DNA of 64,000 bases from an uncultured Saprospiraceae bacterium (GTDB lineage: Bacteria > Bacteroidota > Bacteroidia > Chitinophagales > Saprospiraceae): the NCBI GenBank assembly GCA_937934275.1, contig CALHAM010000012.1:110391-174390 (forward strand), given 5' to 3'. This document shows positions 22,653 through 32,345 of the stretch, in pieces. The notes beneath the pieces were generated by a model. That model saw nothing but the letters and a program-made list of their open reading frames with translations, had not been told where the DNA came from and made no database searches. A program made the translations under genes and the position numbers. The stretch's first letter is position 1. Every line of letters starts with the position of its first letter.

Positions 22653-23975
22653 GTGTGTATTATGAAGCCTCCGAACCGTCGTTCTTCGAAGCGAAGCGCC
22701 CCTCTCATTAGGCCCATTAGCCGCCTGCAGCTTCCTCGCCCTGAGGTGCTTCACTTAGACAATGGCATGCCGCTGTACGTGCTGCATTTCCCGGAGCGCG
22801 AGATCCTGAAAATTGAAGCAGTATATCGCGCTGGGCGGCCTCAAGAGTCGAAACCCTTGGTTGCACGCGCCACATCGCGCTTGGTGCGCGAAGGCACCCG
22901 CCAATACAGCGCTGCCGAATTGGCCGAACACTTCGACTTTTACGGCGCTGGGCTGAGCATTCCAGTCAGCTTAGATTTTAGCAGCTACGCCCTCTTTGGC
23001 CTTTACCGATACCGGCGCGAATTATTGCCGGTGTTTGCTGACATGCTGCACGAGCCAACTTTTCCAGAGGAAGAACTGGAAACCTTCAAGCGCAACAGCA
23101 TCCAGGAACTGCTCATTGAACTCGATAAGCCCGAGGTGATCACTTATCGCTGTCTGACAGAGCGCATTTTCGGCGCCGAACACCCCTATGGGTATAACTC
23201 CTCTGTAGAGAGCTACGCCGCTTTGCAACGCGACGACTTGGTGCAATACTTTGAGCACTGGTTCACCCCCGCCAACGGCATGCTGATTGCCTGCGGCCAA
23301 ATAGACGACGACGTCGTGCGCCTGCTCAACCAACTCTTTGGGCAAACACCTCCTAGGCCCACCCCTCCTCAACCAGTGTGGACAACAGCGGAGCACTCCC
23401 CTCAGTGGGTGCATTTGCCTCAACCCAATGCCCACCAAACGGCCATAAAAGTAGGGCGGCGCATGTTCAATCGACATCACCCCGACTACAACGCCTTCGT
23501 CGTGCTTAACATCGTGCTGGGCGGTTACTTCGGCTCCCGACTGATGGCCAACCTGCGCGAAAAACGCGGCCTAACTTACGGCGTCTACTCAAGCCTCGAT
23601 GCCCTGGCTACAGATGGTTATTTCTACATCGCCACCGAAGTACATGAGCAAAAAGCCGGCTTGGCCCTGCGCGAAATCCTAGCCGAAATGCAGCGATTAC
23701 AAATGGAACCCATCCCCGATGCCGAGCTGGAGATGGTGCGCAATTATCTGGCCGGCATGTTGCTTAACGGCATAGACGGCCCTCTAAATACCTCTGATTT
23801 GGTGCGCAGCTTGGTGGCAGAAGGGCTTTCGTTTGATGCTTTCGACAAACAAGTGCGCGCTTTACAAAGCGTAAATGCTCATGATCTGCAACAACTCGCT
23901 CAGCGCTATCTCAATCCACAGGATTACTGGGTGATTACTGCGGGAAGACGCCCCATTTCTCCGAGGAAAGGATGA
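22653..23975 (+). CDS. M16-family (insulinase-like) peptidase homologue lacking HXXEH
   Basis: LDNGMPLYVLHFPEREILKIEAVYRAGRPQES; GGYFGSRLMANLREKRGLTYGVYSS typical of M16. Confidence 0.88.
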   Translation: MCIMKPPNRRSSKRSAPLIRPISRLQLPRPEVLHLDNGMPLYVLHFPEREILKIEAVYRAGRPQESKPLVARATSRLVREGTRQYSAAELAEHFDFYGAGLSIPVSLDFSSYALFGLYRYRRELLPVFADMLHEPTFPEEELETFKRNSIQELLIELDKPEVITYRCLTERIFGAEHPYGYNSSVESYAALQRDDLVQYFEHWFTPANGMLIACGQIDDDVVRLLNQLFGQTPPRPTPPQPVWTTAEHSPQWVHLPQPNAHQTAIKVGRRMFNRHHPDYNAFVVLNIVLGGYFGSRLMANLREKRGLTYGVYSSLDALATDGYFYIATEVHEQKAGLALREILAEMQRLQMEPIPDAELEMVRNYLAGMLLNGIDGPLNTSDLVRSLVAEGLSFDAFDKQVRALQSVNAHDLQQLAQRYLNPQDYWVITAGRRPISPRKG

Positions 23976-24028
23976 AAAAATACCCAAGGTAGCGTTGTCG
24001 GCGCGCCGCGCAATCCGAAAAACGTGTG

Positions 24029-24036
24029 TAGTTTTG
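24029..24036 (+). promoter_or_regulatory. Bacteroidota -7 element TAGTTTTG upstream of mreB
   Basis: TAGTTTTGCGCG, exact TAnnTTTG, about 55 nt before TTG start. Confidence 0.45.
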
Positions 24037-24089
24037 CGCGCCTTTCTACCGATAAGACGCCTTCTTAAGCCTTTAAATCGCTAATTACG

Positions 24090-25121
24090 TTGAGCCTTTT
24101 CAGATTTTTCAAGCAGGAACTGGCCGTTGACTTGGGCACGGCCAATACACTCATCATGATGGACGGCCAAGTGGTGGTAGATGAGCCTTCCATTGTTGCC
24201 ATTGACCGACGCACGGGCCAGACGATAGCCGTAGGGCATCGGGCCATGCAGATGCACGAAAAAACCCACGAACATATCAAGACCGTTCGCCCGCTTAAAG
24301 ACGGGGTTATCGCCGATTTCCAAGCAGCCGAAGCCATGATTGAGGGGATGATCCGCATGGTAGGCCGGCGCAACTCCTTCTTTAATCACCTCAAGATGGT
24401 CATCTGCATTCCCAGCGGCATTACTGAGGTAGAAAAACGCGCTGTGTTTGACTCAGCCGATCACGTAGACAGCAAAGAGACCTATCTTATCTACGAACCC
24501 ATGGCTGCTGCGCTAGGCATCGGGCTAAATGTAGAGGAGCCGGTGGGTAATATGGTCATTGACATCGGCGGCGGCACGACGGAAATCGCTGTCATCGCCC
24601 TATCGGGCATCGTATGCGACCAATCCATCCGCATCGCCGGTGACGAAATGACCAACGACATCATCGACTACATGAAGCGCGAGCACAACATTCTCATTGG
24701 CGAGCGCACAGCCGAGCAGATAAAAATTCACGCCGGCTCAGCCCTAGAAGAATTGAGCAATCCGCCCGAAGACTATGCCATCAGCGGGCGCGACCTGATG
24801 ACGGGCATCCCTAAGCAAATCCGCGTGAGCTATAAAGAAGTGGCGCGCGCGCTCAACGACAGCATCAGCAAAATAGAAGAGGCCGTACTTCGCGCTTTGG
24901 AAACAACACCTCCCGAGCTGGCCTCCGACATTTACAAAACCGGCCTCTACCTGACCGGCGGCGGTGCGCTCCTGCGCGGCTTAGACCAGCGACTGCACCA
25001 AAAAACCAAACTCAAGGTGCACGTAGCGGAAGACCCGCTGCGCGCAGTGGTGCGCGGAACCGGCCTAGCCCTAGAGCGTTCCGAACACTATTCCTTTCTC
25101 ATCGATCGTAAGAGCGTCTGA
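24090..25121 (+). CDS. mreB: Rod shape-determining protein MreB
   Basis: LFRFFKQELAVDLGTANTLIMMDGQVVVDEPSIVAID; DIGGGTTEIAVIALSGIV; TTG start. Confidence 0.96.
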   Translation: MSLFRFFKQELAVDLGTANTLIMMDGQVVVDEPSIVAIDRRTGQTIAVGHRAMQMHEKTHEHIKTVRPLKDGVIADFQAAEAMIEGMIRMVGRRNSFFNHLKMVICIPSGITEVEKRAVFDSADHVDSKETYLIYEPMAAALGIGLNVEEPVGNMVIDIGGGTTEIAVIALSGIVCDQSIRIAGDEMTNDIIDYMKREHNILIGERTAEQIKIHAGSALEELSNPPEDYAISGRDLMTGIPKQIRVSYKEVARALNDSISKIEEAVLRALETTPPELASDIYKTGLYLTGGGALLRGLDQRLHQKTKLKVHVAEDPLRAVVRGTGLALERSEHYSFLIDRKSV

Positions 25122-25168
25122 ACAAGCAGCACACGCCAGAGCAGAGAGGCTCTCCCTTTGGGCACAAA

Positions 25169-25200
25169 CAATAACAGCCTCCCTGTTGAGGCTGTTGTTG
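25169..25200. terminator. Hairpin after mreB
   Basis: CAATAACAGCCTC-cctgtt-GAGGCTGTTGTTG (one G-U pair). Confidence 0.6.
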
Positions 25201-25222
25201 TAAGCATCCTTGTTAAACGCCT

Positions 25223-26083
25223 ATGTATTCCATCCTCCAGCTGTTTGCGCGCCATGGTGGCCTGATTACGCTGCTCATCACGCAGGTCGTCAGCTTCTAC
25301 CTAATGACTTCGCAGAACGGCCCGCAACAGCAGATCACGCGCTCGAGCTGGAGCTGGTATTCCAATTGGGTCTTAGAGTGGCGCAATCGTTGGATGGACT
25401 ACCTGTCGCTGCGCGACGAAAACATCCGCCTAAAGATGGAAAATGCGCGTCTGCACATGCAACTCATCAACCTGCACGCGTCCGAGGTGCCGGTACGCGA
25501 CACCGTGCGCCGGCAAGAAGCTTTCGATAGCTTAGGCAAAAAATTGGTGCGGCCTGAATACGTGGTCATTAGCGCACGTGTAGTGGGCAATTCATTTAGC
25601 GGCCGCAACAACTGGCTCATCCTCAACCGCGGAGCCAAAGACGGCATACACCCTAACAGCGGCATCATCTCGCGTGCTGGGGTCGTGGGCATCGTACGCG
25701 AGGTGTCCGAGCACTTCTCTTTAGCCATGTCAGTGCTGCATCCGCAAACGAGGATCTCTGCTATGGTTAAAGGTTATCCCTTTTATGGCTCCTTATATTG
25801 GGACGGCAACGACCCTCGCTACTTGACCCTGTCGGACATTCCCTACCATTTACCTATTCGACGGGGCGATACCGTACAAGTGAGTAATTATTCGCTTCTC
25901 TTTCCGGAAGGCCACGTCGCCGGCATTGTCGACACAGCCTACCGACCTCAAGGCAGCAGCTTCCTCCACATACGCGTGCGGCCCACCCAACCGCCCGCCA
26001 GCGTGCGCGAAGTGTATGTGGTCACAAATCGATACGCAGAAGAACTGGAAAATTTGACCAGAGCCACGCAAGAGAAGCAATGA
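25223..26083 (+). CDS. mreC: Rod shape-determining protein MreC
   Basis: Between mreB and mreD-like; N-terminal TM, coiled coil, NNWLILNRGAKDGIHPNSGIISRAGVVGIV. Confidence 0.92.
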   Translation: MYSILQLFARHGGLITLLITQVVSFYLMTSQNGPQQQITRSSWSWYSNWVLEWRNRWMDYLSLRDENIRLKMENARLHMQLINLHASEVPVRDTVRRQEAFDSLGKKLVRPEYVVISARVVGNSFSGRNNWLILNRGAKDGIHPNSGIISRAGVVGIVREVSEHFSLAMSVLHPQTRISAMVKGYPFYGSLYWDGNDPRYLTLSDIPYHLPIRRGDTVQVSNYSLLFPEGHVAGIVDTAYRPQGSSFLHIRVRPTQPPASVREVYVVTNRYAEELENLTRATQEKQ

Positions 26084-26604
26084 AGGGCAACTGGTTTTTT
26101 CCCAACTTATGGCGATTCCTATCGCTTTTGGCCGCACAAGGGCTGGTGCTGTCGGGTATCTCCTATAACACGGATGGGTATGTAAGCCTCTTGGTGTATC
26201 CGCTCTTTACCCTGTTGTTGCCCATCCTGATGCCCATTCCTCTGCTCATTTTGGCAGGCTTCTTCATGGGTCTTTTCGTGGATTTCTTCACCGGCACTTT
26301 AGGGCTACACGCGAGTGCAGGCGCTTTTTCGGCCTACGCAAGGGTAATCATTCTAGAGCGCTTCGCCCCTCAAGGAGGCTATACGGGCAAAGAACCTATT
26401 GCCTCTCCTGCGTATTTTGGGTGGCGCTGGTTTTTGAGTGTGTCGGGTATTTTTTTCGCCGTTCATCTGCTGTGGTATTTTTCGATGGCGTATTTTACGC
26501 CAGTTTATTTTCTGAGTAAGATATTGCCGCAAGCCACCCTCAGTTGGCTTTCGACAATGCCTGTAGTGGTAGTCTTGATGCGGTTGTTTTATCCTAAGAA
26601 CTAA
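26080..26604 (+). CDS. mreD: MreD-like membrane protein
   Basis: Multi-TM, overlaps mreC stop by ATGA, precedes PBP2. Confidence 0.75.
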   Translation: MKGNWFFPNLWRFLSLLAAQGLVLSGISYNTDGYVSLLVYPLFTLLLPILMPIPLLILAGFFMGLFVDFFTGTLGLHASAGAFSAYARVIILERFAPQGGYTGKEPIASPAYFGWRWFLSVSGIFFAVHLLWYFSMAYFTPVYFLSKILPQATLSWLSTMPVVVVLMRLFYPKN

Positions 26605-26615
26605 GGGCCACAAGG

Positions 26616-28604
26616 ATGCTGGAAAAATTTCGCGAACGGCAACGCACCATTCAGATGGTCTTTCTCTTTAGCGCTTTTGTGCTACTGCTAAAGGCAGCCC
26701 AATTGCAGCTGTTCGACGATGCGCTCAGCCAACGCGCCGACGCCACTACCATTCATCGAATGACCATTTACCCGCCGCGCGGGTTAATCTTCGATCGCAA
26801 CGACAGCCTTTTGGTGAGCAACAACGCGGTATACGACCTGATGGTAACGTACAACCAGATTAGCCCCCACATGGACACGCTCAAACTGTGTCGGCTGTTG
26901 GGCATTACGCGCCAAGACTTCGAGGCGGCACTAAGAAAGGACTGGAAAAGCGGCAAGTTCTCGCGGTCAGTACCGTTTGTCTTCTTAAAAAAAATATCTA
27001 CTACTACCTATGCGCGCTTGCAAGAATGCCTTTATGAGTTTCCGGGATTCTTCGTGCAGGCGCGCAACATTCGGGCTTATCCTTACCACGCCGGTGCGCA
27101 CGTACTGGGCTACATCAACGAAGTGGGCCAGCGCGACATTGAGCGCGGCGGAGGGGTCTACGTGTCGGGCGATTACATCGGCGCTACAGGCGTTGAGGCC
27201 TGCTACGAGGAGCGCCTACGCGGACGAAAAGGCTTCACTTTTCAGTTGAAAGATAACCTGGGCCGTATTGTAGGCCCTTATGCCGAAGGCAAGCTGGACA
27301 CCGTACCCATTGGCGGCGACGACCTCATACTTTCCATCGATGCTCGCCTACAGCAATACGGAGAAGCCCTCATGGCTAACAAATCGGGGAGCATCGTGGC
27401 CATTGAACCCTCTACCGGTGAAATACTGGCCATGGTCAGCGCTCCCACTTACGACCCCAACGAGCTGGCCATGACCAACGACCGCGGCCCTGTGTTTCAG
27501 CGCCTGTACAGTGACCCGCTCAAGCCCTTCTTCGACCGCACCGTCATGGCCAAGTACCCTCCCGGCTCCATTTTCAAGACGGTAGTCTCGCTCATCGGCA
27601 TGCAAGAGGGGACGCTCAACCCCAATGTCGGCCAAGGGTGCGGCGGCGGATACTTCTATGCCGGTCGCCTGTATAAATGCCATGGTCATGGCGCCATCAA
27701 CAACGTCGTAGATGCCCTCGCCTACTCTTGCAATACTTACTACTTTAACGAGTTCCGCGACATCGTAGACAAATACGGCTTCAACAATCCTCACCAAGGT
27801 TTGGATAAGTTCTACCAATATTGCCAACAACTGGGCTTGGGCCGCCGCTTGGGCGTGGACTATCCCAACGAAAGCGCGGGCAATATCCCGGACTCCCGCT
27901 ATTATGACCGTATTTACCCGAAGCGGTTGGGAGGCTGGCGCTCGCCCACCATCATGTCGCTGGGTATTGGACAAGGCGAAATTCAAATGACTACGCTGCA
28001 AATGGCCAATCTCGCCGCTTGCATCGCCAACCGCGGCTACTGGTACCCGCCGCACCTGGCCAAAGGCTTCAAGAACGGCGGCGATATTCCACAGCAGTAT
28101 CGCCAGCGCCAAAACGTCGATATTGACCGCAAGTATTTCGAGCTCGTGGTAGAAGGTATGGCCCAATGCGTCAACCGCGGCACGGCGCGCTCTTGCGCCC
28201 TGCCGACCGTTCAAATTTGTGGAAAAACAGGCACCAGCCAAAACCCTCACGGTGACGACCACTCTGTCTTTTTTGCTTTTGCCCCTAAAGACAACCCGAA
28301 AATCGCCATCGCTGTGTACGTCGAAAATGCCGGTTGGGGGGCTTCTTATGCCGCTCCTATCGCTAGCCTCATGATTGAAAAATACCTCCACGATACCATT
28401 GCCCATGAGCGCAAGTTTCTCGAGGAGCGCATGATGAAGGCTAATCTCATTGAAAAATACCTTCAAAATCGCCGTCAAGCGGCCCTTAAGCCCCAGGCTC
28501 GCCCGGCCGCTCCAACCGTGCCTTCGCCCGACATCCCTACTGACGAACCTACCAGCCGATCGCCGGCTACCACGGCCGTGCAAAACGAACGCAAACGGCG
28601 CTAA
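26616..28604 (+). CDS. mrdA: Penicillin-binding protein 2
   Basis: YPPRGLIFDRND; AKYPPGSIFKTV (SXXK region); CGKTGTSQNPHG (KTG). Confidence 0.95.
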   Translation: MLEKFRERQRTIQMVFLFSAFVLLLKAAQLQLFDDALSQRADATTIHRMTIYPPRGLIFDRNDSLLVSNNAVYDLMVTYNQISPHMDTLKLCRLLGITRQDFEAALRKDWKSGKFSRSVPFVFLKKISTTTYARLQECLYEFPGFFVQARNIRAYPYHAGAHVLGYINEVGQRDIERGGGVYVSGDYIGATGVEACYEERLRGRKGFTFQLKDNLGRIVGPYAEGKLDTVPIGGDDLILSIDARLQQYGEALMANKSGSIVAIEPSTGEILAMVSAPTYDPNELAMTNDRGPVFQRLYSDPLKPFFDRTVMAKYPPGSIFKTVVSLIGMQEGTLNPNVGQGCGGGYFYAGRLYKCHGHGAINNVVDALAYSCNTYYFNEFRDIVDKYGFNNPHQGLDKFYQYCQQLGLGRRLGVDYPNESAGNIPDSRYYDRIYPKRLGGWRSPTIMSLGIGQGEIQMTTLQMANLAACIANRGYWYPPHLAKGFKNGGDIPQQYRQRQNVDIDRKYFELVVEGMAQCVNRGTARSCALPTVQICGKTGTSQNPHGDDHSVFFAFAPKDNPKIAIAVYVENAGWGASYAAPIASLMIEKYLHDTIAHERKFLEERMMKANLIEKYLQNRRQAALKPQARPAAPTVPSPDIPTDEPTSRSPATTAVQNERKRR

Positions 28605-29458
28605 TGGAACCGCATCGCCCGCTGAGCGTTGCCTCAAAACTCGGGCGCGAGTGCCGACTTGAGGCCATCTACCTCTACCCTATTAAATCGCTGGGCGGCA
28701 TCGCGCTGTCGGAAGCCAAACTCGAGCTGCGAGGGCTGCAGTACGATCGGCGCTGGATGCTCGTAGATGCCAATGGGCAGTTTGTCAGCCAGCGAGAATG
28801 CCCTGCTTTAGCCCAATTGGGCACCGACCTTCGCGAGGACAAACTCGCGGTCTTTGAAAAGCAGAACCCTCAGACCTGCCTCCACTTGCCCCTCCCCCCT
28901 CCCAAAGACCTTCCTCAGGGTACCGTGCAAGTGTGGGGCGACCGCTGTCGAGCCTGCCTCTATGGCGACGACACCAACGAGTGGTTCTCCGACTTTCTGA
29001 AAGCACGCGTGCGCTTAGCTTTTATGCCCGACCGCACTCTGCGCCGCGTCGACAGTCGCTACACCCCCACTCAGATGCCCGTTAGCTTTGCCGATGGCTT
29101 TCCGTACCTCATCGTAGGGCAAGCCTCGTTAGACGACCTAAACAGCCGCCTTCAGCAGCCCATACCGATGAGCCGCTTTCGGCCCAACTTTGTCTTTAGC
29201 GGCGGTCTTCCCTATGAAGAGGACACCTGGAAGCACTTCACCATTGGCCATGCCCAATTCTTAGCAGTCAAACCCTGTGCTCGTTGTGTTGTGATCACCA
29301 CCGACCAAGACACTGGGACGCGCAGTGCCGAGCCGCTGCGAACCCTGGCGACTTATCGCCAAAAAGGCCGTCGCCTTCTCTTTGGGCAAAATGCCATCTG
29401 GTTGGGTGGAGAAAGCACCGTCGTTCACATTGGCATGTCGCTGACAAAAGAGGCTTAA
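28604..29458 (+). CDS. MOSC domain protein with N-terminal beta-barrel domain
   Basis: LEAIYLYPIKSLGGIALSEAKLELRGLQYDRRWMLVD; RFRPNFVFSGGLPYEEDTWK; VKPCARCVVITTDQDTG. Confidence 0.88.
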   Translation: MEPHRPLSVASKLGRECRLEAIYLYPIKSLGGIALSEAKLELRGLQYDRRWMLVDANGQFVSQRECPALAQLGTDLREDKLAVFEKQNPQTCLHLPLPPPKDLPQGTVQVWGDRCRACLYGDDTNEWFSDFLKARVRLAFMPDRTLRRVDSRYTPTQMPVSFADGFPYLIVGQASLDDLNSRLQQPIPMSRFRPNFVFSGGLPYEEDTWKHFTIGHAQFLAVKPCARCVVITTDQDTGTRSAEPLRTLATYRQKGRRLLFGQNAIWLGGESTVVHIGMSLTKEA

Positions 29459-29490
29459 GGCTACAGCGCTCTGCCGTCTTTTGGGTATCT

Positions 29491-31134
29491 ATGTGCCAAA
29501 TAAGGCAACTCATGGCAAAACCTCAACCACTCTTTGGCAAATCGCTGGCGGCAGGCGAAGCCCATGAGCGAGCACATCGGCTGTGGTCGCGGCGCGACTT
29601 TTTGGCCACCGCCGGCCTATTGGGTGCGGGCAGCTGGCTGCTAAGCGGCTTACCTGTGCGCGCCCTAAAGCCTTCGCCCTTAGCGGCCCACTCCAGCTGG
29701 AACGACAACGACCGCGCCTTAGTGCTCATCCGATTGGAGGGCGGCAATGACGGCCTAAATACCGTGGTCGAACGCGGAAACCACCACTACTACAACCTAA
29801 GGCCCAGTTTAGCCATTGCTGATGCAGACCTATGGCATCTCAGCCCCGAATACGGCATGCCTGCCGAAACCAGCAGCCTACAACCTCTGTGGGCAGAGGG
29901 TAAGATGAAAATCGTCTTTAACGTAGGCTATCCGGAGCCCAACCTCAGCCACTTCCGCTCCTCCGACATCATCTACTCGGCCAGTAATGCCGACGAAGTG
30001 GTGAAAACGGGTTGGATAGGCCGGTTTTTGGAAAACGAATACGCTGCTTTTCTAGAAGCGCCTCCTAACATCCCGCCCGCCTTGCAAATCGGCGTACAGT
30101 CCAATCTCTTGTTTCGGGCCGAAGAGGCTAACATGGCTTTGGTCGTCAGCAGCCCTCAAGAGTTTTACCAAATCGCTCAAACAGGCCAACTGTACTCTAC
30201 AGCAGGCCTAACTAACTCGCTGCGCGACCGCGAACGCCTCTTCCTGTACCAAACGGCCAACGCTGCCTTCCGCTACGCCGAAACCATACAAAGAGCTTTT
30301 CACACCGGTAAAAACGAAGTGGATTATCCTCCACCCAGCGCCAACTCGCTGTCGGCACCCCTGTCTATTATCGCCCGCTTGCTCAAGGGCGGTATGGGTA
30401 CTCGCATCTTCTTGGTAGACATTGCCGACTTCGACACCCACGTGCTTCAGCGCGCCAACCACCTCAACCTCTTGCACCAACTGGCCACCGCCGTGCGCGC
30501 TTTTTACGACGACCTGGCCTATGGCCAATCGGGCTTAGCGGAAAAAGTGCTCGCCATGACGTTCTCCGAATTTGGCCGAACCATCTATGAAAACGGCTCG
30601 CGCGGCACCGACCACGGCGCCGGCACCCACACCCTTCTCTTTGGCGGTGGCATAGGCAGCGGTTTTATGGGCGAATACCAAGACTTGAGCCAGCCAGACC
30701 CTATCTACGACCCACCGCATAGTGTAGACTTTCGCGACCTGTACGCTACGGTGCTTCAACACTGGCTTGGCAACCCGCCCGACTTGGTCCATTACGTTCT
30801 CCGCCGCAACAGCACGCCTCTGACCGGGTTGGTACCGCCCATACCGCCTGCACAAGGCGATAATGGCTGGAATGCTTTGCTGGGCCACAACCCGCACCCT
30901 ACACAACCGGGCGCCTACGTCATCAAATTCGCCGTCCGACGGGGCAGTCTTGTGCGCCTGCAAATCCTCGATGCTGCCGGACACGTATTGCGCACCCTAA
31001 TCAACGAATACAAAGCAGCGGGCAGCTACTCCCTCAGCTTCACCCCCGCCCAGTGGTACTTACCCGCAGGCCGCTATCGCTATCGCCTCATGGCTAATGG
31101 GCAAGTATTTGAGCGCAACTTAACGATACCTTAG
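29491..31134 (+). CDS. DUF1501 domain protein, twin-arginine-like N-terminus, FlgD/T9SS-like C-terminus
   Basis: WSRRDFLATAGLLGAG; ALVLIRLEGGNDGLNTVV; MTFSEFGRTIYENGSRGTDHGAG; C-terminal VRLQILDAAGHVLRTLINEY...AGRYRYRLMANGQVFERNLTIP. Confidence 0.87.
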   Translation: MCQIRQLMAKPQPLFGKSLAAGEAHERAHRLWSRRDFLATAGLLGAGSWLLSGLPVRALKPSPLAAHSSWNDNDRALVLIRLEGGNDGLNTVVERGNHHYYNLRPSLAIADADLWHLSPEYGMPAETSSLQPLWAEGKMKIVFNVGYPEPNLSHFRSSDIIYSASNADEVVKTGWIGRFLENEYAAFLEAPPNIPPALQIGVQSNLLFRAEEANMALVVSSPQEFYQIAQTGQLYSTAGLTNSLRDRERLFLYQTANAAFRYAETIQRAFHTGKNEVDYPPPSANSLSAPLSIIARLLKGGMGTRIFLVDIADFDTHVLQRANHLNLLHQLATAVRAFYDDLAYGQSGLAEKVLAMTFSEFGRTIYENGSRGTDHGAGTHTLLFGGGIGSGFMGEYQDLSQPDPIYDPPHSVDFRDLYATVLQHWLGNPPDLVHYVLRRNSTPLTGLVPPIPPAQGDNGWNALLGHNPHPTQPGAYVIKFAVRRGSLVRLQILDAAGHVLRTLINEYKAAGSYSLSFTPAQWYLPAGRYRYRLMANGQVFERNLTIP

Positions 31135-31187
31135 CGCCTAACCACAGAGTAAATGGCCAACTTCGGCGCTAAGACCTGCTTCAAGCC

Positions 31188-32345
31188 ATGTCTCCTCAAC
31201 AACGCGTTTGGGATCACTTTCAACGCACCTACGGCCGGCCACCAACAGTGGTTGTGCGCTCACCAGGGCGCATCAACCTCATAGGCGAGCACACCGATTA
31301 CAACGGTGGTCCAGTGCTACCCGCTGCTATTGACCGAGCCATCTGGATGGCGGCCGCTGCGCGCACCGACAGCCGTTGTCGAATGTGGGCATGCGATGTC
31401 GAGGAGACCTGCATCGTGGAGGGGAAACCCGCCGCCCCTGTAGTAAAACCCAACTGGGCCAATTACATCTTAGGTGTACTGACGACTATGGGTTGGCCTG
31501 GCGGTATGGACATCGTCTTTGGAGGCGACTTGCCCGTGGGCGCTGGTGTTTCGTCGTCGGCGGCGCTCGAAAATGCCGCAGCATTAGCTGCTGATGCATT
31601 ATTCGATCTCGGCTACGCGCGCCTCGAATTGGTGCGCATCACTCATGCGGCCGAGAATCACTTCGTAGGCGTGCCTTGCGGCATCATGGACATGTTTGCC
31701 GGTATGATGGGCCGAAAAGACGCTTTCATCCAGTTGAATTGCCGGGCATTGACTTGGTCCTACTTGCCTTTTGAAGCGCCCGACCACACTTGGGTGTTGT
31801 GCCATTCAGGAGTGGAGCGGCGCTTAGCCACCTCCGAATACAGCGCTCGCCGACGCGAATGCGCTCAGGGAGTAGCCGCTCTACAAACCCTCGTGCCTGA
31901 GTTGGGCACGCTTAGCGAAGCTACACCCGACTTGTTAAAGGCGGCTCAGGGCCGCATGCCGCCGCTCATTTTTCGCCGTTGCCGATACGTCGTTGGGGAG
32001 ACGGCCCGCACGGCTGCTGCTGCCGAAGCCTTGTGCAACAGCGACTACAAGGCGTTGGGTGCGCTGCTGTACCAAACACACGTCGGGCTGCGCGATGACT
32101 TTGAGGTCAGTTGCCCAGAGCTGGATTTTCTCGTTGAGCAAGGCATGCGTCATTCCGCCTGTCTGGGCGCTCGCCTCATGGGAGCGGGTTTTGGCGGCTG
32201 TACGCTCCATTTAGTGCGCAGAGCGGAGGCACCCGCCTTCATCGCACACCTTTCGGAAGCCTATCTCCGCGCCTTTGGCCGGCCAATGGCAGCCTGGACA
32301 GTACGCCCTGCAGACGGAGCAACAATCGTTGTCGGACCGGACTAA
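31188..32345 (+). CDS. galK: Galactokinase
   Basis: SPGRINLIGEHTDYNGGPVLPAAID; LPVGAGVSSSAALENA; RLMGAGFGGCTLHLV. Confidence 0.95.
   Translation: MSPQQRVWDHFQRTYGRPPTVVVRSPGRINLIGEHTDYNGGPVLPAAIDRAIWMAAAARTDSRCRMWACDVEETCIVEGKPAAPVVKPNWANYILGVLTTMGWPGGMDIVFGGDLPVGAGVSSSAALENAAALAADALFDLGYARLELVRITHAAENHFVGVPCGIMDMFAGMMGRKDAFIQLNCRALTWSYLPFEAPDHTWVLCHSGVERRLATSEYSARRRECAQGVAALQTLVPELGTLSEATPDLLKAAQGRMPPLIFRRCRYVVGETARTAAAAEALCNSDYKALGALLYQTHVGLRDDFEVSCPELDFLVEQGMRHSACLGARLMGAGFGGCTLHLVRRAEAPAFIAHLSEAYLRAFGRPMAAWTVRPADGATIVVGPD

Noticed and set aside
27348-28637. 429-aa minus-strand ORF opposite PBP2
   Set aside because: Fully antisense to a well-supported PBP2 gene; composition matches a mirror frame of GC-biased codons, no recognisable motif
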